Positions 16,938 through 26,122 of a DNA stretch of 64,000 nt are shown here, in pieces (positions within the stretch are counted from its first letter, which is position 1; each line of letters starts with the position of its first letter). The notes under the pieces are model-generated. The model worked only from the letters and a program-made list of their open reading frames with translations. It did no database searches and was not told where the DNA came from. This DNA is from Christensenellaceae bacterium. Its GTDB lineage: Bacteria; Bacillota; Clostridia; Christensenellales; Aristaeellaceae. The translations under genes were made by a program, and so were the position numbers. Location of the stretch: contig JAHHSO010000004.1 of assembly GCA_020025205.1 (NCBI GenBank), forward strand, positions 1 to 64,000, in the 5' to 3' direction.

Positions 16938-17615
16938 TCAACGTGAAAAAATAGGTTCCTGCATCACGTCTTCATTTTCAGAAAATGTATTTTCTCCTTC
17001 AAACTCGCGGAGCATCAGCCCAATGGCCGCGGCCGCTGTATCCTGGTTGCCGCTGTACGCCATGATGCACAGGCAGGCATTTCTCGGATCGTTTCCGTAG
17101 GCATTCAGTCCGCCAAGGCCGTCAGCCGGAATGCCATAAATGCCGCCGTTTTTACTGTACGCAGTCAAATCCATGCCGGATGCATCAATCACGCCGCTCT
17201 GAATATACGGTGTCAAATCCACAAAGCTGTCCGTCACATCTTCCAGCGACAGCCTGTACCATTCATCCGCAGGCATCAGCGCCACGTCCCCCTGTCCTGC
17301 TGCCGCATAGGTTGTGAACTGCATGCGCGCATATGGATCTTGCGAGGTGAGATTGATGTTCATTACAGTCAGCATCTCCTGCTCTGGGCAGACGCTTTGA
17401 ATGACCGGGAAAAAATCCTGCTCCATTTGTTCAGCATCCATGTAGCCGTTCAAAACAAACCACTCTGTCTTCTTGTCTTCCGGCGGTCTGTATGCCGTCA
17501 TAGCAAAAACCATGTCCACGCCAAAGACGCACAGCACGACTGCCAGTACATACTTCCACCAGCCATAGAAAAAATGGTTTTTAATTCTCTCCTTCGTCAT
17601 CCGGTTATCCGCCAT
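16938..17615 (-). CDS. Membrane-anchored extracytoplasmic protein, unrecognised
   Basis: A 225-residue protein with a basic N-terminus, one transmembrane helix (about residues 22-42, WWKYVLAVVLCVFGVDMVFAM) and an acidic outside domain. Phrases such as GDVALMPADEWYRL, FVDLTPYIQSGVIDASGMD and KNGGIYGIPAD resemble sugar-type solute-binding proteins, although the protein is far too short for a full one. The ATG at 17615 is chosen for AAAGGAGAG upstream. No transporter genes lie beside it. Function unknown. Confidence 0.65.
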   Translation of the reverse strand: MADNRMTKERIKNHFFYGWWKYVLAVVLCVFGVDMVFAMTAYRPPEDKKTEWFVLNGYMDAEQMEQDFFPVIQSVCPEQEMLTVMNINLTSQDPYARMQFTTYAAAGQGDVALMPADEWYRLSLEDVTDSFVDLTPYIQSGVIDASGMDLTAYSKNGGIYGIPADGLGGLNAYGNDPRNACLCIMAYSGNQDTAAAAIGLMLREFEGENTFSENEDVMQEPIFSR

Positions 17616-17714
17616 GTCAGGCTCTCTCCTTTGCCGCTGTCTTTTCATTGGGCCATTTCTTCCCACCATGCCCTGTTATCCAAATACCGGAAAATGGTCT
17701 TTATAATGCCATCT

Positions 17715-18866
17715 TCAAAACGCATTTCCGGCTTCCTTGTCTGTCTCGCTCAGCATATCCACGAGGATCGCATTCATCACCTGCATGCCGTGTGCGGTTA
17801 ATCGCAGCCTGCTGCCTCGTCTTTCCATCAATCCGCCCCGGGTCATCCTTTGGATGGACTGCGGCCACACCTCCTCCGGACGCTTTCCAAAATCGTGCTC
17901 GAATCTGGCCGCGTCCATGCCGCGCGTCATCCTAAATCCCATCATTGCACGTTCAAACATCCGTTCCTTCAGCGCGCCGTCATCCTCAAAAGAGCGCTCG
18001 CAGCCATTCATATATGCCGTCCAGTCGGACGGATTGTAAAACCGCCTGCCGCCCATGTCGCTGTGTGCTGCACACCCCAGCCCGAGATATGGCAGGCATT
18101 CCCAGTAGACGATATTGTGGCGGCACTGCCTGCCTGGTTTGGCATAATTGGAAACCTCATAGCGCTCATATCCCGCTGATCTGGTTCTCTCAGCTGTCAG
18201 CTCATCCATCCGGCAAAGCGTATCTTCATCCGGCAGCGGCATGCAGGTCTTATCCTGCACCTGGCGAAAGAGCGGCGTCCCTTCTTCCAGAATCAGGCTG
18301 TAGCAGCTCAAATGCTCCGGCTCCAGCGCTGCAGCGCGGTCGAGCGTCTGTTCCCACTGGCTGACCGTCTGCCCCGGCAGGCCATACATGAGATCAAGAT
18401 TGAGGTTATCAAACCCCGCTGCCCGCGCCATATGCACGGCCTGCTCTGCCTGAGCCGCCGTATGAATGCGGCCCACCGCAGCAAGCAGGGTATCGTCAAA
18501 GCTCTGCACACCAAGAGACAGGCGGTTCACGCCTGCCGCCCGATACCCCATCAGGTTCTTTTCCGTCAGCGTGCCTGGATTGCCTTCCATGGTCACTTCG
18601 GCATCGTCCGCAAGCTCAAATGCTGCACGCAGCTCATCCATCAGGAAGGCCGCCTGATCCCCGGAGAGCAGCGTAGGCGTTCCCCCGCCCATGAACACGG
18701 TTTTCACGCTCGGCTTTCCGAAAAAGGCCGCCTGCGCACGCATTTCGCACAAGACGGCCTCCAAATAGCTTTCCTTCTGCGCCATGCGCCCTTCAAAGGA
18801 CGTAAAATCGCAGTAAGCACATTTTTTCAAGCACAGCGGAATGTGAATATAAATGGAAATATCCAT
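17715..18866 (-). CDS. hemW: HemW-type radical-SAM heme chaperone
   Basis: A 383-residue protein starting MDISIYIHIPLCLKKCAYCDF, with the CxxxCxxC cluster. MGGGTPTLLS and the SRLSLGVQSFDD stretch are typical of the HemN/HemW family. The C-terminal winged-helix-like domain is present. HemW proteins bind heme and insert it into respiratory enzymes rather than oxidising coproporphyrinogen. The start overlaps the lepA end (TGATATG), and lepA-hemW adjacency is widespread in Bacillota. Confidence 0.9.
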   Translation of the reverse strand: MDISIYIHIPLCLKKCAYCDFTSFEGRMAQKESYLEAVLCEMRAQAAFFGKPSVKTVFMGGGTPTLLSGDQAAFLMDELRAAFELADDAEVTMEGNPGTLTEKNLMGYRAAGVNRLSLGVQSFDDTLLAAVGRIHTAAQAEQAVHMARAAGFDNLNLDLMYGLPGQTVSQWEQTLDRAAALEPEHLSCYSLILEEGTPLFRQVQDKTCMPLPDEDTLCRMDELTAERTRSAGYERYEVSNYAKPGRQCRHNIVYWECLPYLGLGCAAHSDMGGRRFYNPSDWTAYMNGCERSFEDDGALKERMFERAMMGFRMTRGMDAARFEHDFGKRPEEVWPQSIQRMTRGGLMERRGSRLRLTAHGMQVMNAILVDMLSETDKEAGNAF

Positions 18867-18867
18867 A

Positions 18868-20667
18868 TCACTCATCCATCTTGAGAACAGCCATAAACGC
18901 TTCGCTGGGCACCTGCACATTGCCAAGCTGGCGCATGCGCTTTTTACCCTCTTTCTGCTTTTCAAGCAGCTTGCGCTTGCGGGAAATATCGCCGCCATAG
19001 CACTTGGCCAAAACGTCCTTTCGCATGGCCTTGACCGTCTCCCGCGCAATCACCTTACCGCCGATTGCCGCCTGAATCGGGATTTCAAACAGCTGGCGCG
19101 GAATAACATCTTTGAGCTTTTCCGCAATGGAGCGCCCGCGCGGATACGCCCTGTCGCGATGAACAATCATGGAAAGCGCATCGCAGACATCGCCATTGAG
19201 CAGAATATCCAGTTTCACAAGGTCGCTCTCCTGATAGCCATAAAGCTCGTAATCATAGCTTGCATATCCGCGGCTGCGGCTCTTGACCTGATCGAAGAAA
19301 TCAAAGATGATCTCGGCAAGAGGCATGTCATAGTGAAGGCAAACGCGCTGTCCTTCATACACCATGTCCTTGAAGATGCCGCGCTTATTCTGACACACCT
19401 CCATCAGTGCGCCCACAAACTCCTGCGGCGTGTGAATACTGGCATGGACGAACGGCTCTTCCATGTGCTCAATTTCGACCACAGGCGGGAGATTGGATGG
19501 GTTGTCCACGTCCACCTCTGTGCCATCCGTCTTGTACACCTTGAAGATGACGCTCGGTGCCGTTGTGATAAGATCCAGATTAAACTCCCGCTCCAAGCGT
19601 TCCTGAATGATCTCCATGTGCAACAGTCCCAGGAAGCCGCAGCGAAAACCAAAGCCCAGCGCCTGACTGGTTTCCGGTTCGTAGGTCAGGGACGCATCGT
19701 TCAGCTGAAGCTTTTCCAGCGCATCCTTGAGGCTTTCATAGTTCGCCCCGTCCGCTGGATAAATGCCGCAGAAGACCATCGGGTTCACCTGTCTGTAGCC
19801 CGGCAGTGTTTCTGCAGCAGGACGGTCAGCGTCAGTAATCGTGTCGCCCACACGCGTATCGTGCAGATCCTTAATGGACGCAGCAACATAGCCTACCTCG
19901 CCCGCACGCAGGCATTCACGCGGCTCATAGCCCGGGCTTCGCACGCCCACTTCGACAACCTTGAAGGTTGCGCCTGTGTTCATCATGCGAATCGTCATGC
20001 CTGGACGCACCGTGCCGGCAACAATGCGCACAAAACAGATTGCGCCGCGATAATCGTCATAGAAAGAGTCGAAAATCAGCGCCTGAAGCGGATCATTTTC
20101 ATTACCCACAGGGGACGGCATGAGATTGACAACGCTTTCCAAAACATCCTCAATGCCCAGCCCCACTTTGGCGCTGATCAGCGGTGCTTCCGAGGCATCC
20201 AGTCCGATCACGTCTTCAATCTCCGCCTTCACTTCATCCGGCTGTGCGCTGGGCAAATCAATCTTGTTGATAACCGGAATGATTTCCAGATTGTGCTCCA
20301 GTGCCATATAGACGTTGGCCAGCGTCTGCGCTTCCACGCCCTGCGTTGCATCCACAACAAGCAGCGCCCCCTCGCACGCCGCAAGCGCACGGGAGACCTC
20401 GTAAGTGAAGTCAACGTGACCGGGGGTGTCGATCAGGTTGAGCGTATACGTTTCGCCGTCCTTCGCCTTATAATTCATGTGAACAGCCTTGCTCTTGATG
20501 GTAATGCCGCGCTCGCGCTCCAGCTCCATGGAGTCCAGAATCTGCTCAACCATCTCGCGTTTTTCAAATACGCCCGTTTTTTCAAGCAGTCTATCTGCCA
20601 GTGTAGACTTGCCATGATCAATATGGGCAATGATGCAGAAATTGCGGATTTTATCTTCGTATGACAA
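18868..20667 (-). CDS. lepA: Elongation factor 4 (LepA)
   Basis: A 599-residue translational GTPase. G1 is AHIDHGKST near the N-terminus, G3 is DTPGHVDF and G4 is NKID; the C-terminal domain unique to LepA is complete (to about KRMRQLGNVQVP). The start is set at TTG because GGAGG lies 8 bases upstream and the product then begins SYEDKIRNFCIIAHIDHG, as in homologues; an upstream ATG in frame has no ribosome site. Confidence 0.95.
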   Translation of the reverse strand: MSYEDKIRNFCIIAHIDHGKSTLADRLLEKTGVFEKREMVEQILDSMELERERGITIKSKAVHMNYKAKDGETYTLNLIDTPGHVDFTYEVSRALAACEGALLVVDATQGVEAQTLANVYMALEHNLEIIPVINKIDLPSAQPDEVKAEIEDVIGLDASEAPLISAKVGLGIEDVLESVVNLMPSPVGNENDPLQALIFDSFYDDYRGAICFVRIVAGTVRPGMTIRMMNTGATFKVVEVGVRSPGYEPRECLRAGEVGYVAASIKDLHDTRVGDTITDADRPAAETLPGYRQVNPMVFCGIYPADGANYESLKDALEKLQLNDASLTYEPETSQALGFGFRCGFLGLLHMEIIQERLEREFNLDLITTAPSVIFKVYKTDGTEVDVDNPSNLPPVVEIEHMEEPFVHASIHTPQEFVGALMEVCQNKRGIFKDMVYEGQRVCLHYDMPLAEIIFDFFDQVKSRSRGYASYDYELYGYQESDLVKLDILLNGDVCDALSMIVHRDRAYPRGRSIAEKLKDVIPRQLFEIPIQAAIGGKVIARETVKAMRKDVLAKCYGGDISRKRKLLEKQKEGKKRMRQLGNVQVPSEAFMAVLKMDE

Positions 20668-20706
20668 TATGGTATCCTCCGTTTTCATTTCTGGAAAAAG
20701 CACATC

Positions 20707-21618
20707 TTACGGGGCGAGCCATGCGCCAAGAAGCATCAGCGCAAAGCCGCCGCTTTCAAAAAAAATCGAAAAGAGCGCGCTGTGTCTAAGCCGAATGCCG
20801 CCCAGCGTTGTGACGGCATTGAGCCTGTCGCCTGCAAACACCGCGCAGGCTCCCGCCGCGCTCAAAACAGCCGATGCAGGAGCAATTGCAATTCGTGCGG
20901 CTCCCAGTGCCACGGCTGCCGCCGCTGTCAGTGCAGGGCCTGCGCCCAAAACACCCGAAAGCGCCCGCAGGAAGAGCGGCTGATGTCTGTTGAACGCAAT
21001 CAGTGCCAAAAACAGCGCTGTATGCGCCATCAGCATGACAATCATGCTGGACTGCAAAACCACATTGCTGTGGTTTCCTGCGCCCAGATAGCTCATAAAA
21101 TAACCGGGAAGAAGCACTGTTGCCGCTGCCGCATGCATCAGCATTGAGACTACATACTTCTGGCGCGCAGCAAAGGGTTTATATCCTGCCTCCATCGTGT
21201 CTGCGATCCACAAAAGACAGCAGGCTGCCGCGCACAGCGCCATCTCCCGTCCACCTGCAAACACCGTGCCCAGCGCCGCAAGTGCCATGAAGAAAAACGC
21301 AAAAAAGCAGCGAATTTCAAGTCCGGCGCTAGCAAGGCTCAAAAGCTTTTCTTTCTTTGCCCTCAAAAATCGGCTCATCCGGGCAAACTGATCGTCTCCG
21401 ATTTCAGCTGTCTCCCTCATGAACAGGTCCATCGTCTCTTCCGAACGAATGGGTGCCAAAAGGCGGGCGATCGCGCGCTTAAAACTCCTTGCATACAGCA
21501 AGATGCGCCAGCCCGAGCCTGAATGGGCCATCCTGATTATATACAGACGCATGAATGCAGGTGTCACACAGCACAGCCAGTCCACCGCCTTTTCGACGTT
21601 CTCGTCGATCACATTCAT
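20707..21618 (-). CDS. Polytopic membrane protein, unrecognised
   Basis: A 303-residue protein with a soluble N-terminal third (about 100 residues, basic in its second half) and about six hydrophobic segments very rich in Ala and Gly. A run of six G directly precedes the ATG at 21618; a GTG two codons later would have better spacing. It ends 39 bases before lepA and probably shares its transcript. I recognise no family. Confidence 0.65.
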   Translation of the reverse strand: MNVIDENVEKAVDWLCCVTPAFMRLYIIRMAHSGSGWRILLYARSFKRAIARLLAPIRSEETMDLFMRETAEIGDDQFARMSRFLRAKKEKLLSLASAGLEIRCFFAFFFMALAALGTVFAGGREMALCAAACCLLWIADTMEAGYKPFAARQKYVVSMLMHAAAATVLLPGYFMSYLGAGNHSNVVLQSSMIVMLMAHTALFLALIAFNRHQPLFLRALSGVLGAGPALTAAAAVALGAARIAIAPASAVLSAAGACAVFAGDRLNAVTTLGGIRLRHSALFSIFFESGGFALMLLGAWLAP

Positions 21619-21624
21619 CCCCCC

Positions 21625-21654
21625 TTGCAGGCTCTTTGCCTCTTCTGATATAAT
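21625..21654 (+). promoter_or_regulatory. Promoter of the LUD-domain gene
   Basis: TTGCAG and TATAAT with an 18-base spacer, 33 bases upstream of the start codon. Confidence 0.75.
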
Positions 21655-21686
21655 CCATGTATCTTTTAGAAAGGAGAGCAGATTCC

Positions 21687-22304
21687 ATGCTCGAAATGCT
21701 TGAAAAAACGGCTGCCGCGCTGCGCAAACGCGGATTTGATGCCTCTGTATTTTCCACTTCTTCTCAGGCTGCGGCTTTCCTGCTTTCGGATATCCCTGAA
21801 GGAGAGCCCGTCGCCATCGGCGGCAGTATGACCGCCAAACAAATGGGGCTTGAGCGGCTTCTTCGTCAAGCCGGGCACAAAGTCCTCTGGCACTGGGAAG
21901 CCGCGCCCGAAGAACGCCCCGCCCTTCTTCACGAAGCCATGCAGACCTCATTTTATATCTGTTCTGCCAATGCGCTCACCGAGAGCGGCTTAATTGTCCA
22001 GATCGACGGCAATGGCAACCGCATCGCCGCCATGTGCTACGGCCCCAAAACGGTATACCTTGTCATCGGGCGCAACAAAATCGTCAAAGGCGGCTATCAA
22101 GATGCAGTCCGGCGGATCAAGCAGACAGCTTGTCCACAAAACGCACGCCGTCAACATCTTCTGACGCCCTGCGGCAAAGAAGGCGGCGCATGCAGCGTCG
22201 CCCAATGTTCACAATCCATGTGCCATATTACGGCTGCATTTGATCTGGCCCCATCTGGCAAGCGGACGCAGGTTCTCCTGATTGACGAAGACCTCGGTTA
22301 TTGA
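21687..22304 (+). CDS. LUD-domain (DUF162) protein
   Basis: A 205-residue protein of the lactate-utilisation LUD family (LutC/DUF162). The IGGSMTAKQMGLERL stretch matches the conserved GGSMT motif, and TESGLIVQIDGNGNRIAAMCYGPKTVYLVIGRNK is typical of the second half (split here only in description). The C-terminal region adds four Cys (CGKEGGACSVAQC) that could bind metal. No lutA or lutB genes are adjacent, so a lactate role is doubtful. AAGGAGAG precedes the ATG at 21687. Confidence 0.8.
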   Translation: MLEMLEKTAAALRKRGFDASVFSTSSQAAAFLLSDIPEGEPVAIGGSMTAKQMGLERLLRQAGHKVLWHWEAAPEERPALLHEAMQTSFYICSANALTESGLIVQIDGNGNRIAAMCYGPKTVYLVIGRNKIVKGGYQDAVRRIKQTACPQNARRQHLLTPCGKEGGACSVAQCSQSMCHITAAFDLAPSGKRTQVLLIDEDLGY

Positions 22305-22319
22305 TTGATCAAAATCCGG

Positions 22320-22346
22320 AAAAGGTGGGGCATACCCGCCTTTTTT
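22320..22346. terminator. Bidirectional terminator between LUD gene and ddl
   Basis: AAAAGGTGGG pairs with CCCGCCTTTT (one G-T pair), with T-runs on both sides. Confidence 0.8.
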
Positions 22347-22353
22347 GCAACAA

Positions 22354-23562
22354 TCAGGCCTTGGAGCCCTTTGCTCCAGATGTAACCTTCTGGAGAATTG
22401 AGGAGTCAAACGCAAATACGCTGCGGTTCTTGTCTGCGTGGGCACGCAGTGCCTCTTCCACCAGCTTTTCCACCAGCTGCGGAAAATCAATCCCGCACTC
22501 CTTCCAAAGATAGAAGGCCAAAGAACCGGGGATTGTGTTAGGCTCATTGACATACAGGACATCATTCTGATCGAGAATAAAGTCCACGCGCACGGTGCCG
22601 CGGAAGTCGAGCAGCCGGAATATATCTCTGGTCATCTTCTGAATGCGCTCTGTCATCTCTTCGCCAATCGGTGCAGGCATCACGCGGCTGAGGGACTTCA
22701 TGCCGCGGCTCTGCTCGCCCTTGGTGCCTGCGTTGCGCATATACTTTTCAAAGAAATCCAGAAACTGATCGTCGCTGGAAGACACGGGCATCTCGCACAC
22801 GGAGACACGCACATCTTCTCCATAGCCCAGCGCAGCGCAGTTGATCTCAACCGGATGGGTCACTCCGACCTCAACCAGAATGCGGCGATCGTAAGAAGCT
22901 GCCAGTTCAAGCGCCTTGACAAGCTCTTCCCTGTTTGCCGCGCGGGACACACCAATGGACGATCCCAATGCCGCCGGCTTGACAAACGCCGGATATCGAA
23001 TCTCCTTCTCCACGCGCTCAATGAACGCGTCCCTATGATTTTCCAGCTCTTCGCGTGTACACCACACAAAGTCCAAAACCGGGAAGCCTGCACCGCGCAG
23101 CACCTGCTTCATGGCAATTTTGTCCATGCCGATGCTGGACCCCAGAACGCCAGAGAAAGCATACGGGATGTTTGCCATCTCAAAAAGTCCCTGAAGCGTT
23201 CCGTCTTCGCCATGCCAACCGTGCATGACAGGAATTGCGCAGTCAATATGTGCAACAGGAGCCGGCACTTTGGCGAACAGGCCTGAACGCTGCGGCGGCC
23301 ATGCCCACAAATCGCCCGCATTCGCGCTCACATCAAGCGTTACGCGGGTAATCCCCTTGGCCATCGGGTTAAAGTTACGAAAAGTTTCGATATTCTCAAG
23401 CGCCTCACCCGTGTACCACAGACCCTCGCGGGAAATGTAGACCGGAGTGACGGAAAATCCCGCTGTCTTAGCCGCTTCAATCAGCTGCAAAGCAGAAATG
23501 ATGGACACATCATGCTCACAGCTTCTGGAACCAAAGAAAACCGCAATATTCATTTTACTCAT
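22354..23562 (-). CDS. ddl: D-alanine--D-alanine ligase family protein
   Basis: A 402-residue ATP-grasp ligase that makes the D-Ala-D-Ala (or D-Ala-D-X) dipeptide for peptidoglycan. It begins with FFGSRSCEHDVSIISALQ and has HGWHGEDGTLQG, GSSIGMDK and the metal-binding RVDFILD...YVNEPNTIPGSLAFYLW. At the site of E. coli DdlB Tyr216 (FYDYEAKY) it has Phe270 (FLDFFEKY), a change linked in other ligases to D-lactate use. The start could also be the TTG one codon upstream. It follows murF by 16 bases. Confidence 0.92.
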   Translation of the reverse strand: MSKMNIAVFFGSRSCEHDVSIISALQLIEAAKTAGFSVTPVYISREGLWYTGEALENIETFRNFNPMAKGITRVTLDVSANAGDLWAWPPQRSGLFAKVPAPVAHIDCAIPVMHGWHGEDGTLQGLFEMANIPYAFSGVLGSSIGMDKIAMKQVLRGAGFPVLDFVWCTREELENHRDAFIERVEKEIRYPAFVKPAALGSSIGVSRAANREELVKALELAASYDRRILVEVGVTHPVEINCAALGYGEDVRVSVCEMPVSSSDDQFLDFFEKYMRNAGTKGEQSRGMKSLSRVMPAPIGEEMTERIQKMTRDIFRLLDFRGTVRVDFILDQNDVLYVNEPNTIPGSLAFYLWKECGIDFPQLVEKLVEEALRAHADKNRSVFAFDSSILQKVTSGAKGSKA

Positions 23563-23578
23563 CAATTGGACACGCTCC

Positions 23579-25129
23579 TTACTCGCTGTAATTATCCGGC
23601 AGATCGTTTTCGTAGAGCACTACATCGCCTGATTTCATCATTGAGTGCAAAACTTTTGTACTCTCGTCAAGACTGCTGACTATATGTATGTTTTCCTGCG
23701 GGAAGCCCGCCTGAATCAAGCCTTCTGCAATGGGCTTCGTGTGCCGTTTACCCACCAGAATCGCCACATCAACGCTCTCAGCCATCTGCACGCCAAAGGC
23801 TCTGTTGAACGTATCTTCCTCGCCGCCCAGCTCTACCATGCCGGGCGTGATGATGATTCTGCGTCCAGGGAATCCCTTGATCACCCGCAGCGCAGCTTTT
23901 GCGCCTACGGGATTTGCATTAAAGGCATCGTCAATGATGCTGATGCCTGAGCCGCCATTGAGAAGCTGGAGCCTGTGCTCCACAGGCTGACAGCGCGCCA
24001 CGCCGCGGGCAATCTCGGAAAGCGTCATGCCCAGCGTCCGAGCCGCCGTGCAGCACAGCAGAAGGTTTGAAATGGAATGCTCGCCAAGAAGCTGCGTCTG
24101 GCAGGGGGCCGTTTCGCCCGTCTTCGTGTCGGTCAGCGTAAAACGTGTGCCCCACGGGCCGCTCTCCATATCGGATGCTTCCATCAGCATTCCCGGCATA
24201 TATTTGTTTTCAAGCGGACAGCGCGCATACAGCTCTTGGCAGATGGCACCGTCCCGCGCAAAAATCGCCGTACCGTTTTGGGGGAGGCCGGCAATCAGTT
24301 CGTACTTGGTATCCCGGACGCGTTCAATGCTGCCAAACGTGTCCAGATGCTGCGGGCCGACGGACGTAATCAAGCCCATCTGCGGATGCACCAGATCCAC
24401 CAGTTCCTTGATGTCGCCCACATGACGCGCACCCATCTCCGCGATGAACACCTGATGCGCCGGGGTCAGCTGCTCGCGGATCACGCGGGTTACACCCATC
24501 GTCGTATTAAAGCTGGACGGCGTGGCCAGCACATTGTACTTAACGGACAGTATATCACGAAGCAGGAATTTCGTGCTCGTTTTGCCATAGCTGCCGGTAA
24601 TGCCAATCTTGATGAGGTTTGGCATTGCTTCCAGGCGTTTCTGAGCATCCTTTACAAACTGACCCGCAATGTACTTTTCAACCGGAGCCGCCAAAATAGC
24701 CGCCAGCATCAAAAGCAGCCCTTCAAATGCAGGCAGCAGATACCCCAGTGTTGGAGAAACACCAAGGAGCGCCGCTTCCAGAACAGCCGCCGAAACAAAG
24801 TGAATCATCACAAGGCGCTTAACGCGTTCTGTAACGACAAACGGCTTTTTGGCTTTTGCCTTTCTGGCCTTCAAAAAGTAAACAGCGGCCACTGCTGCTG
24901 ACAAAATCATGCACAGCCAGACCGGGGCACCAAGACTCAGCGCCGCAACACCTGCCGCCGCAATGCTCACAGAAGGCAGAAGCAGCGGCGCCGCATTTCT
25001 CCGAACACTTTTTATGTATCCGGGGAGCTGGTAGCTCTCCAGCTGAAAAATATGCAGAAGCCTGCGTCCGCCGGCCACAGAACATGCCGCCAGCACAAGC
25101 GACTGAACCACAATCAAAAGTAACCTCAT
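23579..25129 (-). CDS. Mur ligase with membrane N-terminus, MurF-like
   Basis: A 516-residue protein. Residues 1-150 hold about four or five hydrophobic helices. Residues 170-510 are a Mur ligase with P-loop GITGSYGKTSTK, the EMGARHVGDIKEL strand typical of MurF and DDAFNANPVG near the C-terminal domain. MurF adds D-Ala-D-Ala to the UDP-MurNAc tripeptide; its normal N-terminal UDP-binding domain is replaced by membrane segments. Adjacent ddl supports the MurF role. It overlaps the hydrolase gene by 4 bases. Confidence 0.85.
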   Translation of the reverse strand: MRLLLIVVQSLVLAACSVAGGRRLLHIFQLESYQLPGYIKSVRRNAAPLLLPSVSIAAAGVAALSLGAPVWLCMILSAAVAAVYFLKARKAKAKKPFVVTERVKRLVMIHFVSAAVLEAALLGVSPTLGYLLPAFEGLLLMLAAILAAPVEKYIAGQFVKDAQKRLEAMPNLIKIGITGSYGKTSTKFLLRDILSVKYNVLATPSSFNTTMGVTRVIREQLTPAHQVFIAEMGARHVGDIKELVDLVHPQMGLITSVGPQHLDTFGSIERVRDTKYELIAGLPQNGTAIFARDGAICQELYARCPLENKYMPGMLMEASDMESGPWGTRFTLTDTKTGETAPCQTQLLGEHSISNLLLCCTAARTLGMTLSEIARGVARCQPVEHRLQLLNGGSGISIIDDAFNANPVGAKAALRVIKGFPGRRIIITPGMVELGGEEDTFNRAFGVQMAESVDVAILVGKRHTKPIAEGLIQAGFPQENIHIVSSLDESTKVLHSMMKSGDVVLYENDLPDNYSE

Positions 25130-25920
25130 TCTCTTCCCTCCAGCAGGAAATTCTGTACAATCCGAATGAACTTTCCACTGTGTTCCAGGTAGGCAAAATG
25201 ACCGGCACCCGGCTCCACAACCAGCCCCGCGTCAGGAATCAGCTCTTCCATCTTTTTTCCCATCCACAAAGGTGTCTCCGTATCCTCTGCGCCCCAGTAC
25301 AGAAGTGTAGATGCTTTGACGCGCGGGAGTTGATCCGTCAAGTCCTGAGAGATGATCTTCACAAACGTCTTGCGCATGTCCGGGCTTAGCGCCTTGTAAT
25401 CCGCGGAGCCAAATTTCTGAATGAGGGCCTCTCGTCCCCTGTCGGGCAGACTGCCGAACAGCTTCGTCTTTTCCGCCAGATTGACGCAGCCCTTCAGTCC
25501 TTTATACAGGCGCTGTTTAGCCGTAGCTTTTCCCGTCTGCGGCTTCTTAATGCCTGCCGCGCCGGTCAAAACCATGCGTCCCACCAGTTCAGGATATGTC
25601 GCCGCCAGCAGAATGGCCACGCGTGCGCCAAAGGAATGTGCCACGATGTCGCAAGGTGCCAGCTTGAGCCTTTTTATGACCTCAGCGGTCATTTCCATAT
25701 ACTCAGGCACACCCCATGGCTTTGGCGGAGGCGGACACTTTCCCTCTTTCCCATGTCCGGGAAAGTCGATGGCCGCCACGCGCATATGACCTTCCAGCGC
25801 AGTCTGCACACTGTGCATCATCTGTGCCGAACACATGAATCCATGCAGGAGAAGGACACCGCGCCCGGTGCTCCCGCTGACTGTCACATCGACCGATGCA
25901 CCGCGAATTTCAAGCTGCAT
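25126..25920 (-). CDS. Alpha/beta hydrolase
   Basis: A 264-residue alpha/beta-fold hydrolase. The oxyanion region is LLLHGFMCS, the nucleophile elbow AHSFGAR (Ser), the acid is in WGAEDTETP, and the His is in GAGHFAYLEH. A cap of about 60 basic residues (KKPQTGKATAKQRLYKG) lies between. Its stop overlaps the murF start (ATGA), so it is translationally coupled to a peptidoglycan operon. Its substrate could be a cell-wall or lipid ester, but this is inference. Confidence 0.88.
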   Translation of the reverse strand: MQLEIRGASVDVTVSGSTGRGVLLLHGFMCSAQMMHSVQTALEGHMRVAAIDFPGHGKEGKCPPPPKPWGVPEYMEMTAEVIKRLKLAPCDIVAHSFGARVAILLAATYPELVGRMVLTGAAGIKKPQTGKATAKQRLYKGLKGCVNLAEKTKLFGSLPDRGREALIQKFGSADYKALSPDMRKTFVKIISQDLTDQLPRVKASTLLYWGAEDTETPLWMGKKMEELIPDAGLVVEPGAGHFAYLEHSGKFIRIVQNFLLEGRE

Positions 25921-26122
25921 TTCTTTGCTCCTTACCTAGTCATTCCCATTCTTTCCGATTCTAATATTGTACTCCATTTTTCCCCAAAAGAAAAGAGGGC
26001 AACGGCGATTCCGCTCCATTGTCCTCCTGTTCTATGCTTTTGTATGGCTTCGGGTCAGTCTTTTTTGCCTGGATGTATCGTCCCGTTCAGGCGAAAACTG
26101 CCTTCATCCGGCTTTGTCCAAA

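Noticed and set aside
18853..20664. 603-codon plus-strand frame opposite lepA
   Set aside because: It is antisense to a clear lepA, has no ribosome site and is rich in His/Arg, typical of shadow frames.
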